From the NCBI GenBank assembly GCA_934270345.1, contig CAKQPT010000006.1:1-64000 (forward strand): 64,000 bases of DNA, in the 5' to 3' direction. The notes under the pieces are model-generated. The model was given only the letters and a program-made list of their open reading frames with translations. It was not told where the DNA came from and ran no database searches. Both the position numbers and the translations under genes were made by a program. Positions 33,361 to 42,301 of this stretch are shown here, piece after piece (the stretch's first letter is position 1; each line of letters starts with the position of its first letter). This DNA is from an uncultured Oribacterium sp. Its GTDB lineage: Bacteria; Bacillota; Clostridia; Lachnospirales; Lachnospiraceae.

Positions 33361-36300
33361 ATGGAACAGACTTCAATGACAAATGCAATAAAGAAAAGAC
33401 TCAACAGAAAAGGCTTCACGCTGGCGGAGGTGCTGGTCACCGTCGCGATTATCATCATCCTCGCGGGTGTCACCTTCGTTTCGGTGGGGCAGTACCAGAA
33501 GAATCTCCGTCTGATGGAGATGGACGGCACCGCGAAGGAAATCTTCATCGCCGCGCAGAATCACCTCAGCGTCGCGAAGGCCTCCGGTGACCTCGACCGC
33601 CTCGCGGTAGAAGCAAATGCGAGTTCGACCGGCACGACGGCTTCGGCCATCGGCACGAAGCTGGATCCGACCTCTGTCTCTGCCTATGCGGGCAATGCCA
33701 GCGGTGAATACTATTATGTGATTCATAATGTGACGAGCGGCACCGAGAACTACACGCCACAGGGCAGTGATGCGATCCTCCAGATGATGCTGCCGTTCGG
33801 TGCCCTCGATGAAACCGTCTCCGCCAGCGGAAACTATGCCATCGTCTATGAACTGAAATCCGCTTCTGTCGTCGCCGTCCTCTATTCCGGCGCGGGCAAT
33901 GCCTCCTTCGGCAATGCTGCGGTGATTACGCTCGACGACGATGATGTGAAGAATATTGAAACCAAAAAGCTTTACCAGGATAAATCGGCACGCAAGAGCT
34001 ACCAGAAGGACGATGTCACGGCCATCGTCGGTTGCTACACCGGCACGGCAGGCAGCGCAGCTATCCCGACCGAAACACTCGAAGCACCGAAGCTGGAAGT
34101 GAAGAACGAGAATAAGCTGCATGTTATCGTGAGTGATACAGATAAAACGGCAGGTACAGATAATGTCACTTTAATCATTCGTGGTGTGCAGAGTGGTACA
34201 GTCGCACAGCGCTTACTCCAGCGCGACACCAGTGATGGACATATCGGTGCCGGCGCCTTTGACGTCACGATCGACGATATCACAGGGGATGATGGCTCAT
34301 ATCGCTTTGCAAATATCATTTCGCCTGGCCGTTTTAAGGCAACTACAGGCGCTGCATTCATCCCGGGTGAGAACATCGAGATCAGTGCACGTGTCAGCTC
34401 CACAACGGGACTCGCGACACCGAAGGAATCCGCAAAATACACTGTCAGCAGTCTGTTCGGCGATGTGAACGAAACGAAGGATGCTGCCGGAAATACGACG
34501 GTCTATATCCGAAATCTGCGTCATCTCGAGAACCTCGGGGCCAATGTCTCGGGCTTTACAGCTGCGCTCGGAACCGGAACGACGAGTGGCAGCTCCAAGA
34601 TTGTGAACATCACCGCGGAGCAGAAAAACGAGATCACGATGTTCTCGATGAGTACGAGCGGCGCCGCAAGCGGAAATCACTTCGAAAATCTTTATGGTTC
34701 AAAAATCTATGGAATGGAGCAGGAAGCTACCTTCGCGGCCATCGATGTCAACTATCCCCTCGTTTACCACGGCAACCAGCATGAGATCCATGATGTAAGC
34801 ATTGGCGCACAGACTGGATATAGCGCCGCCGGTATCTTCGGGCGGGTTGCAGATCTGACGAGCGGTGAGGCGAATGCATCGCTGTCCGTCCGTGATCTGA
34901 TCCTGCGGAATGATCGTGTATCGGGGACCAATGTCCAGAATGCGGGCATGCTGGTTGGCGAGACGACAAAGGACCTGACCGTGGATGGCGTCCTCGCATA
35001 CTATCACGAGGATAGCTATGATGAGACCAGGGATTCGAGCGTAGAAGTAACGGCAAGCGAGAACGCAGGCGGACTCATCGGTTTGGTAGCCGGTGGAAAG
35101 CTCGATGTCAAAAACTCCGCCGCCGCTGTTTATGTGAAAGGTGGAAGCGCAGCTGGCGGATTCATCGGAAGTGTGACCGGTGCAGAGACTGACTCCACCA
35201 TCGTGCAGAGCTATGCCGGCGGACATACCAAGGATGGCGCGTACAGCACGACAGATGCAGCAACAAACCGGCCGGTTCTTGAAGGGCCAGGAAGATATAA
35301 TGTACAGGCGAGCGGCTATGCCGGTGGCTTTATTGGCGAGTCTTCCGATAAGGTAAACATGAATGCAGTTTACTCTACGGCATCGGCATATTCGAATGAT
35401 GCTACAAAGTCCGGTTCGTTCTCGGGCAACACGAAGGCGATTTTTGGAACGGGAAATAATTATTATGCGATCGGACCACACAACGGCACTGAAGCATCCG
35501 CAGACGATATTGCAAAAGCAGAAATCACGACCGGACAGGTGCGCCGACAGGCCACACCGTATGACCGGAAGCTGATACTTAAGGGTAGTGAAACAGAACA
35601 CAAGACGATGGATAAAACCAGCTACCCACTGTGCACCGTGCGAAACCTGTGTGAAGGGGATGCGAGCGTACAGGATACGGATCTTCCGTGGTTTATCAAA
35701 GAACATGTCGGTGACTGGGTAGTGTCAAAGAAAACAACTGGTAAATTGGAAATCAAGAATGATGTTCGTCTGGAACTGGATTTTACGACGAGTGATACAT
35801 CTACTAAGACCATCTTCTTTACTATTACTGGTGTCACATCCCAAAAAACATTGAAACTGATGATTGATGTGACAGCAGATAATGGAAATGATGTAAGCTT
35901 CGCTACGCATGTTGTACAGGATGGAAAGTTTAATACTTATTGGAATACTGGAAGCAAAAAGATGGCGGTGCGTAAGACCGAGGATGGAGCGGGCTATAAA
36001 TATATCCTGTATCTCGATGATATCACAACAGACGGAGGACATTTTGCAAAAATAACAGAAAAATCGGGACTCATTTTGGGCGAAGATTTAAATATTACTG
36101 TTTCAGAGTGTACGATACAGAATTATGCAGTGACGAATATTAAGCAGATTGCAGAAGAAAAGGTAAACAGTTTATTTGATCATGTTAATTTGACAACAGG
36201 TACTGCTTACATTAGTAGTGCAAGGCATCTTGAAAATCTTGATAAATATATCTCTGGAATTAATGTTCAGCCATCTGTTGATATCAAGAATGCGGTCATT

Positions 36301-38943
36301 ATGAATGACATATTATGGAAACAGGAGTTAAATGGGAATGATGCGGGGGAAGCTGGATTTGTAGAAAAGATTAAAACAACTACAATAGAGTCTGCATATA
36401 AGGATACAGCTACTGTCAGATGCTGGAATCAAGCGCCTCCATGCGAAAAAGACGCTTGTTATGTTCCGATAACAAATGATAATCTTCAAGTGATGAACGG
36501 ACAATATGAAGATAATGAGCATAAGCTGATTAATTTCGATATGCATTGGAATAATGTTGACAATCGTCATTGTGGGCTATTCAGAAAAGTAAACAACAAT
36601 CTCACAATTGAAAATCTGACATTGAGGCATGTGCAGTCAGAAAGTGCTTCTGATGCATTTACTGGAGCTTTGGTAGGAACTGTTGATAACCAAGCAGCTA
36701 CTGTAAATGTATATAATGTACATGTTGAAGGAAAATGTGTCATCAATGGTGGAGCCGCTGCTGCAGGTGGTTTGATTGGACATACCAATGGTGCAGTGAG
36801 TGTTGTGCAATCTGATATTGCAAATGCTATTGTGACATCAACTGGAAATTCAGGTGGACTGATTGGAGAGACAGGCGATGGCGTCACCAACATTAAAGAG
36901 GTTAGCTGCGATGGTGAGATGAGTGTTAAAGGTAAAAATGCTAGTGGTGGCATTATCGGACAGACAAATCAAGCCAAGGTAACGGTGGATACGGCTAAAT
37001 TTCTTTCAAAGGTCGAAGTGACCTCAGACAATACCCATGCTGGTGGTGTTATTGGCATTTCAGGTGGCGAAGTAGAAATAAAGAATACAACATTTAACGG
37101 CAAATTGACTGTGAGTGGAGCCAATTCGAGCGGTGGCATTATCGGAAATGCGAATGGCAAGGTGACAGTCGATCGGGTAACCTTTGACTCGGATGTAACG
37201 GTGGAGGCTACTTCAGCGAACGTACATGCAGGAGGTATCGTCGGTTATGCGAATGGCGAAGCAGAAATAAAGAATACAACATTTAACGGCAAATTGACTG
37301 TGAGCGGAGATAATTCGAGTGCAGGCATCATTGGAAATGCGAATGCTAAGGCAACAGTTAAGTATGCAAGTTTTCAATCAGATGTCATGGTGAAGTCAAC
37401 GAATGACCACGCTGCGGGCGTGCTGGGAATTACTAATAATCATGAGGCAGATATAGAGAATGTCACTTTCTCTGGCAAATTAAATATATATGGAAATAAG
37501 TCAAGCGGTGGCATCCTTGGCAACACTGGCTCTAAGTTGAAGCTCTGTGACATCAGCATAGGTGGTGGCTCAACAATCGCTTCTTTTAATGGGGATGCTG
37601 GTGGTGTGGTTGGGTTTGCCCAGAGTTACGATGCAGATATTCAAAATATTAAGTTTATCGGAAAGGATACAAAGGATACAAAGGATACAAAGGATACAAA
37701 GGATGCAGAGGTTATTGCGAAGGGTAATGCCGGTGGCCTTTGTGGCGTATTAATCGAGAATAATAAATTGACAATTTCGAATGTTGCTGTATCAGCTTTT
37801 ATTCAAGCGGAACAAAATGCAGGAGGTCTAATTGGCAGGTTGCAAACATCTGCACCAGAAGGAAAAATAGAAAAATCCTATTATGGTGGACGCACTAAGG
37901 GTGGGCAGTATGCATCGATTACGATTACGATTAATAACAATACAAAGGAGTATAAATCAAACATTCATGGAAGTCAGAAAGCCGGAGGCTTAATTGGTTC
38001 TATCGAAAAATCGCATGGTTTAACGATTAGTGAATGCTTCAGTACTGGATCTGTAGAAAATGGGGCTAACGACCAAAATGCCGGTGGCTTTATAGGAGCA
38101 GCTGAGCAAAGCGGTATAAAGATTAACAACTGTTACTCTATAGGAAAAGTAAGCAGTCAGAATAATGGCGGTTTTATAGGTTATCGCAGCAACTCGAATG
38201 ATCTTACGTATGAAAATGTATATTATTTGAACACGTTTAATGACCCTTCAGTTAAGGCTATCGGGAATGGCACTGACGATGAAAATAATAATCTGACCAC
38301 AAAATATGCAGATAATGTTCTTGGAAAAAATGAAAAATCGGATCTAACTGTTCAGACGAATTACTATGATGGTGCTTTGAAAGGTGAAATCTATCCTTAT
38401 AAAAACTGGACGACCGATTGGAAGAGCACAGAGTCATCGAAGCCGATTGCATATTATGGTGACTGGCCACTGCCTTCAAAACTCACAGGTGAGTTCATCT
38501 ATTTCCATGCGAAGGATAGTGCAAACTATGAAAAAGGAGGATTATTTAAAGTCACTGGACAGAATACGAATGTTGAGTGTTATATGACGCCTATAGCTAA
38601 TTTGAATCTCCAAAAATATGGATTTGGAATTATTAGCGAATACCCTATAACGGATAAAACAAGCTATGACAATATCAATGATCGATATACATGGTCGACC
38701 AGCTTGGATGGGGAATTTAAGAAGTGCAAAACGGAAGGAAGTCCTGAAAAACCGAAGTATTCAGTTTTTACATATTTTGGAAAGACATACTATTATTACA
38801 GATGTACTACAAACGGTGGATTAAATATTGATAGTGGTTTAATTTATGTAAGGGAGAAGAAAGATAATCAAGAAATCACTTATCAGGTGAGCGTATCTGA
38901 CGGTGAGGCTCGATTTAAAGTGGCTCAGGTTAAAGACGTATGA
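33361..38943 (+). CDS. Giant prepilin-like adhesin with GLUG repeats
   Basis: An 1860-residue protein with a true prepilin N-terminus, LNRKG-FTLAEVLVTVAIII (cleavage after Gly18, Glu at mature +5), so a pilin-type helix should anchor it in the pilus. Most of the rest is beta-rich, with many GLUG-type motifs such as GGLIG, GGFIG and GGIIG, a family linked to peptidase-associated surface proteins and adhesion. A module SLF-DVN...YI...RHLENL occurs twice (residues near 362 and 934), and an exact 62-residue repeat lies near 1236-1330. The coding sequence from about 35,720 onward is visibly AT-richer. A 9-base repeat encodes KDT units near residue 1437. It is probably a pilus-borne adhesin. The start could also be ATG 33376. 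Confidence 0.82.
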   Translation: MEQTSMTNAIKKRLNRKGFTLAEVLVTVAIIIILAGVTFVSVGQYQKNLRLMEMDGTAKEIFIAAQNHLSVAKASGDLDRLAVEANASSTGTTASAIGTKLDPTSVSAYAGNASGEYYYVIHNVTSGTENYTPQGSDAILQMMLPFGALDETVSASGNYAIVYELKSASVVAVLYSGAGNASFGNAAVITLDDDDVKNIETKKLYQDKSARKSYQKDDVTAIVGCYTGTAGSAAIPTETLEAPKLEVKNENKLHVIVSDTDKTAGTDNVTLIIRGVQSGTVAQRLLQRDTSDGHIGAGAFDVTIDDITGDDGSYRFANIISPGRFKATTGAAFIPGENIEISARVSSTTGLATPKESAKYTVSSLFGDVNETKDAAGNTTVYIRNLRHLENLGANVSGFTAALGTGTTSGSSKIVNITAEQKNEITMFSMSTSGAASGNHFENLYGSKIYGMEQEATFAAIDVNYPLVYHGNQHEIHDVSIGAQTGYSAAGIFGRVADLTSGEANASLSVRDLILRNDRVSGTNVQNAGMLVGETTKDLTVDGVLAYYHEDSYDETRDSSVEVTASENAGGLIGLVAGGKLDVKNSAAAVYVKGGSAAGGFIGSVTGAETDSTIVQSYAGGHTKDGAYSTTDAATNRPVLEGPGRYNVQASGYAGGFIGESSDKVNMNAVYSTASAYSNDATKSGSFSGNTKAIFGTGNNYYAIGPHNGTEASADDIAKAEITTGQVRRQATPYDRKLILKGSETEHKTMDKTSYPLCTVRNLCEGDASVQDTDLPWFIKEHVGDWVVSKKTTGKLEIKNDVRLELDFTTSDTSTKTIFFTITGVTSQKTLKLMIDVTADNGNDVSFATHVVQDGKFNTYWNTGSKKMAVRKTEDGAGYKYILYLDDITTDGGHFAKITEKSGLILGEDLNITVSECTIQNYAVTNIKQIAEEKVNSLFDHVNLTTGTAYISSARHLENLDKYISGINVQPSVDIKNAVIMNDILWKQELNGNDAGEAGFVEKIKTTTIESAYKDTATVRCWNQAPPCEKDACYVPITNDNLQVMNGQYEDNEHKLINFDMHWNNVDNRHCGLFRKVNNNLTIENLTLRHVQSESASDAFTGALVGTVDNQAATVNVYNVHVEGKCVINGGAAAAGGLIGHTNGAVSVVQSDIANAIVTSTGNSGGLIGETGDGVTNIKEVSCDGEMSVKGKNASGGIIGQTNQAKVTVDTAKFLSKVEVTSDNTHAGGVIGISGGEVEIKNTTFNGKLTVSGANSSGGIIGNANGKVTVDRVTFDSDVTVEATSANVHAGGIVGYANGEAEIKNTTFNGKLTVSGDNSSAGIIGNANAKATVKYASFQSDVMVKSTNDHAAGVLGITNNHEADIENVTFSGKLNIYGNKSSGGILGNTGSKLKLCDISIGGGSTIASFNGDAGGVVGFAQSYDADIQNIKFIGKDTKDTKDTKDTKDAEVIAKGNAGGLCGVLIENNKLTISNVAVSAFIQAEQNAGGLIGRLQTSAPEGKIEKSYYGGRTKGGQYASITITINNNTKEYKSNIHGSQKAGGLIGSIEKSHGLTISECFSTGSVENGANDQNAGGFIGAAEQSGIKINNCYSIGKVSSQNNGGFIGYRSNSNDLTYENVYYLNTFNDPSVKAIGNGTDDENNNLTTKYADNVLGKNEKSDLTVQTNYYDGALKGEIYPYKNWTTDWKSTESSKPIAYYGDWPLPSKLTGEFIYFHAKDSANYEKGGLFKVTGQNTNVECYMTPIANLNLQKYGFGIISEYPITDKTSYDNINDRYTWSTSLDGEFKKCKTEGSPEKPKYSVFTYFGKTYYYYRCTTNGGLNIDSGLIYVREKKDNQEITYQVSVSDGEARFKVAQVKDV
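37074..37362 (+). repeat. Tandem 186-base coding repeat in the giant pilin
   Basis: The segment from about 37069 and that from about 37255 share about 50 identical bases (AGAAATAAAGAATACAACAT...) and then diverge, giving a period of 186 bases, or 62 residues. Several weaker copies surround it. Such repeats can expand or shrink by recombination without breaking the frame. Confidence 0.75.
37669..37707 (+). repeat. Nine-base microsatellite AAGGATACA in the giant pilin
   Basis: About four and a half copies of a nine-base unit encoding KDT, ending in KDAE. The unit is a multiple of three, so slippage alters the number of KDT units but keeps the frame, giving length variation in a surface-exposed loop. 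Confidence 0.85.
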
Positions 38944-39046
38944 GATCTATGAGCATGCCGGTTGAGCTCAAAATATGGCGTTATATTAAATGCATCGCGA
39001 GCAGTATGTTTACATAAACAACGAATATGAAAGTGGGCGGAATAGA

Positions 39047-39721
39047 ATGGACACAACTAATTTTCCTTTATTTTCCCAGGTGAAGGCGGATCACGATGTG
39101 ATGGCCTACATCGGGGAGCAGAACAAGTCGATGAAGGCGCTGCACTTCACGGAGCACAGCTTCGCGCATGTGGGCGTGGTATGTGAACGGACGGCGTATA
39201 TTCTGGAGAAGCTGGGCTTCGATGAGCACACGGTGGATCTGGCGCTGACCGCGGCGTGGATGCATGACCTCGGAAACATTGTCAACCGGGTGGATCACTC
39301 GCAGTCTGGTGCGCTGATGGCGTTTAACATCCTGAACCGCATGAACGTACCGGCCGAAGACATTGCCCCGATCATCTGTGCGATCGGCAACCACGATGAG
39401 GGCAATGGACAGCCCGTGAGTGCGATCGCGGCGGCGCTGATTCTGGCGGATAAGTCGGATGTGCGGCGGAGTCGTGTGCAGGAGCCGGACGAGCATAAGT
39501 TCGATATCCATGACCGGGTGAACTACTCGGTGACGGACTCGAAGCTGAAGATCAATAAGGAGCAGAGTGCGATCAAGCTGAAGCTGAGCATCGACACGCA
39601 CTATGGCGAGATCGGCGAGTACTTCGAGATTTTCATGGAGCGGATGCTGCTGTGCAAGAAGGCGGCGAATTTCCTCGGGATGGATTTCCATCTCATCATT
39701 AACGAGCAGACGCTGCTGTGA
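39047..39721 (+). CDS. HD domain phosphohydrolase-like protein
   Basis: A 224-residue HD-domain protein. The metal residues are visible in HFTEHSFAHVGVV, AAWMHDLGNIVNRVDHSQSGA, ICAIGNHDEGNG and LADKSDVRRSRV, which is a full HD set with an extra His-Asp. Members of this type hydrolyse nucleotides or cyclic nucleotides; the substrate is not clear. It starts 104 bases after the giant pilin and has its own terminator. The start ATG 39047 has only a weak GGGCGG upstream; an upstream ATG at 38990 lacks one. Confidence 0.82.
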   Translation: MDTTNFPLFSQVKADHDVMAYIGEQNKSMKALHFTEHSFAHVGVVCERTAYILEKLGFDEHTVDLALTAAWMHDLGNIVNRVDHSQSGALMAFNILNRMNVPAEDIAPIICAIGNHDEGNGQPVSAIAAALILADKSDVRRSRVQEPDEHKFDIHDRVNYSVTDSKLKINKEQSAIKLKLSIDTHYGEIGEYFEIFMERMLLCKKAANFLGMDFHLIINEQTLL

Positions 39722-39724
39722 GAT

Positions 39725-39765
39725 ATGGCCTGCGCCGGGAGACCGGTGGCAGGCCATGAATTTTT
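39725..39765 (+). terminator. Intrinsic terminator after HD gene
   Basis: ATGGCCTGC(39725-39733) pairs with GCAGGCCAT (39749-39757), extended by GCCGG with CCGGT, then TTTTT. Confidence 0.85.
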
Positions 39766-39856
39766 CTGGGGCATTTCTTTCTCTTTATTTTTTATAAAAA
39801 ATGTGAGACAATAAAAGAAAACAGAAGTTCTGACAACATAAAAACGGGAGGATTTT

Positions 39857-41554
39857 ATGGAAAACAGATTAAAACTTCCGGTGGGGATCGAAAACTTTGA
39901 AGAGATTCGAAGAAACCAGTATTACTATATCGATAAAACGAAACTGATTGAGCAGCTATTTGACAGTCTCGGAAAGGTAAGTCTGTTCACGCGTCCGCGT
40001 CGCTTTGGTAAGACCCTGAATATGAGTATGCTGAAGAGTTTTTTTGAGATTGGTACGGATCCGTCACTGTTTGATGGACTCTATATTTCGAAAAATCAGA
40101 ATCTGTGTAAACAGCATCTGGGACAGTATCCGGTTATTTTTCTGTCTTTAAAGGGCGTGGAAGGCCTGAGTTTTTCGGAAGCCAGACGGAGATGCATTCA
40201 GTTGATCAAAAGAGAAGTCGAGCGATTCTATGTGTTGAAGGAGAGCCAGCGCCTGCTTGATATTGATAAAATAAAGTACTGTCAGCTGCTCGAAATGAAG
40301 GATCAGCCTGAAGAGGTGGATATCATTATTTCCTCCATCAAAACATTGTCTGATCTCCTGTATAAGCATTACGGTAAAAAGGCGGTCATTCTCATCGATG
40401 AGTACGATGTACCGCTCGATAAGGCATTTCAGTATGGCTATTACAGAGAAATGGTCCACTTTATACGTGGGCTGTTAGGCGAAGTCTTAAAAACAAATGA
40501 CTCGCTTGCGTTCGCTGCCCTGACAGGTTGCCTCCGAGTTTCGAAGGAAAGTATTTTTACCGGTCTCAACAACTTTAAAATTCTATCGATCACCGATACA
40601 CGCTTCGATGAACAATTTGGATTTACAGATACGGAGGTGCGGACGTTACTTTCTGATTATCAGATGGAAGATCGTTTTGCAGAAGTGAAGGAGTGGTACG
40701 ATGGCTATCACTTCGGAAATGCAGATGTGTACTGTCCGTGGGATGTTGTAAACTTTGTGGACCGCGCGAAGGATGATCGAGATGCAAGGCCGGAAGCGTA
40801 CTGGATCAATACGAGCGGAAACGAGCTCGTGAAGCGCTTTATCGATAAAGCGAATAAAACAACGAAGAGTGAGATCGAACGCCTGATCAACGGCGAAGCC
40901 ATCGAAAAGGAGCTTCGCCTGGATCTCACCTATGAGGAGATCGATCAGAGCATCGAGAACCTCTGGAGTGTACTTTTTACGACGGGGTACCTGACGCAAA
41001 CTGGAAAACCGAAGGATGGTGCGTATCGCCTGATTATTCCGAACCGGGAAGTGCGCGAAGTCTTCAGGCTTCAAATCAACGAATGGTTTAAGAAATCCAT
41101 CTTCAGTAACACAGAGCGCCTGACTGCATTCTGGAAGGCTTTTGAAGAAGGTGATACCGAAGGCATCGAGCAGTACCTGAATCGGATACTCAGTAATTCC
41201 ATCAGCGTTTTCGATACGAAAGCAAGAAAGGAAGAAAAGGAAAGCTCCTACCATAACCTTCTCGTCGGGATCCTTACCGGAAATGCGGACTGGCTTGTGA
41301 AGTCAAACGTCGAAGCCGGAGAGGGATTTGCAGATATCATCGTGGAAACGGATGATCCGGATGAGGGGATCGTCGTGGAACTAAAGTATACGAAGAACTT
41401 TGACGAGTTGAAGGCGGCATCTCAGAAGGCGCTTGACCAGATTCGGGATCGTCGATATCAGGAGTACCTTCTGAATGATGATCGGAAAAACATCCGGCTT
41501 TATGGCATTGCCTTCTGTAAGAAACGGTGCTGTGCAATCAGTGAAAAACTGTGA
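39857..41554 (+). CDS. AAA-ATPase-like / PD-(D/E)XK nuclease-like protein
   Basis: A 565-residue protein with an AAA-ATPase-like N-terminal domain (KLPVGIENFEEIRRNQYYYIDKT, then FTRPRRFGKTLNMSML as the P-loop-like motif) and a C-terminal PD-(D/E)XK-like domain (GFADIIVETDDPDEGIVVELKYT). The family is abundant in multiple copies in Lachnospiraceae and Bacteroidales and is of unknown role, possibly in defence or mobile-element biology. GGGAGG at 39846-39851 precedes the ATG. Its base composition is AT-richer than neighbours, a sign of recent gain. It has no partner genes. Confidence 0.88.
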   Translation: MENRLKLPVGIENFEEIRRNQYYYIDKTKLIEQLFDSLGKVSLFTRPRRFGKTLNMSMLKSFFEIGTDPSLFDGLYISKNQNLCKQHLGQYPVIFLSLKGVEGLSFSEARRRCIQLIKREVERFYVLKESQRLLDIDKIKYCQLLEMKDQPEEVDIIISSIKTLSDLLYKHYGKKAVILIDEYDVPLDKAFQYGYYREMVHFIRGLLGEVLKTNDSLAFAALTGCLRVSKESIFTGLNNFKILSITDTRFDEQFGFTDTEVRTLLSDYQMEDRFAEVKEWYDGYHFGNADVYCPWDVVNFVDRAKDDRDARPEAYWINTSGNELVKRFIDKANKTTKSEIERLINGEAIEKELRLDLTYEEIDQSIENLWSVLFTTGYLTQTGKPKDGAYRLIIPNREVREVFRLQINEWFKKSIFSNTERLTAFWKAFEEGDTEGIEQYLNRILSNSISVFDTKARKEEKESSYHNLLVGILTGNADWLVKSNVEAGEGFADIIVETDDPDEGIVVELKYTKNFDELKAASQKALDQIRDRRYQEYLLNDDRKNIRLYGIAFCKKRCCAISEKL

Positions 41555-41570
41555 GATGCTGAGACGAAAG

Positions 41571-41601
41571 GAATGGAACTACCAGTAATCACGGAACATC
41601 A
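41571..41601 (+). repeat. 31-base direct repeat before the nicotinamidase gene (copy 1)
   Basis: A 31-base sequence containing GGAACTAC and AATCACGGAACATCA, repeated at 42256-42286 with one mismatch. Copy 1 lies 40 bases before the nicotinamidase gene and copy 2 lies 16 bases before the nicotinate phosphoribosyltransferase gene. The position suggests a shared regulatory site or a local duplication. Confidence 0.8.
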
Positions 41602-41640
41602 CGCATGTAAAAGGAAGTGAATTTCAGGGAGGATAAAACG

Positions 41641-42174
41641 ATGCAGAGTAAGAAGAAACTGGTTGTCATCGATGTGCAGAATGATTTCGTGACGGGGAGT
41701 CTAGGCACGAAGGAGGCGCTGGCGATGCTGCCGCGGCTCATCGAGAAGGTGAAGGCGTTTGATGGGGAGATCCTGATGACGAGGGATACCCATGAGGCGA
41801 ATTACATGGAGACGCAGGAGGGCCGGATGCTTCCGGTGCCGCACTGTATCCGTGGCACAGAGGGCTGGGCGCTGGTGCCGGAGCTGGAGGCGATCCGTGT
41901 GGAGCAGAATCTCAAGGTATATGATAAGCCATGTTTCGGCAGTCTCGAGCTCGTCGCGGATATGAAGGCGGCGTACGAGCGGGGCGAGCTGGAGTCCCTC
42001 GAGCTGATCGGTATCTGCACGGACATCTGTGTAGTGTCAAACGCGCTGATGCTCAAGTCGACAATGCCAGAGCTTCCGATGTACGTGGACGCGGAGTGCT
42101 GCGCCGGCGTGACACCGGAGAAGCATGAAGCGGCGCTCGAGGTGATGCGGAGCTGCCAGGTGAACGTGAAGTGA
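41641..42174 (+). CDS. pncA: Cysteine hydrolase, probable nicotinamidase
   Basis: A 177-residue isochorismatase-fold amidase expected to turn nicotinamide into nicotinate. The triad residues are Asp in VVIDVQNDFVTG, Lys in KVYDKPCFGS and Cys in IGICTDICVVSNAL; metal ligands are in TRDTHEANY and PVPHCIRGTEGW. GGGAGG at 41629-41634 sets ATG 41641; an upstream ATG at 41617 lacks that. The nicotinate phosphoribosyltransferase gene follows, so the two carry out NAD salvage. Confidence 0.85.
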   Translation: MQSKKKLVVIDVQNDFVTGSLGTKEALAMLPRLIEKVKAFDGEILMTRDTHEANYMETQEGRMLPVPHCIRGTEGWALVPELEAIRVEQNLKVYDKPCFGSLELVADMKAAYERGELESLELIGICTDICVVSNALMLKSTMPELPMYVDAECCAGVTPEKHEAALEVMRSCQVNVK

Positions 42175-42180
42175 ATACAA

Positions 42181-42256
42181 AACGGGGCACTTTGCGATAA
42201 AATATGAGTAAAAAACGGGGCACTTTGCGATAGAATATGAGCAAAAAACGGGGCAG
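42181..42256 (+). repeat. 33-base tandem repeat, 2.3 copies, between pncA and pncB
   Basis: The unit begins ACGGGGCACTTTGCGATA and repeats with a 33-base period at 42182, 42215 and 42248; the third is cut short and runs into the 31-base repeat copy 2. The DNA is AT-rich apart from the GGGGC box. It could be a regulatory array or slippage product. Confidence 0.8.
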
Positions 42257-42301
42257 AATGGAACTACGAGTAATCACGGAACATCATAGAAAGGATAAAA
42301 A

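Noticed and set aside
37000..37750. CRISPR-like repeats in the giant adhesin
   Set aside because: The repeats are 186 and 9 bases, in frame and coding; there are no regular spacers and no cas genes.
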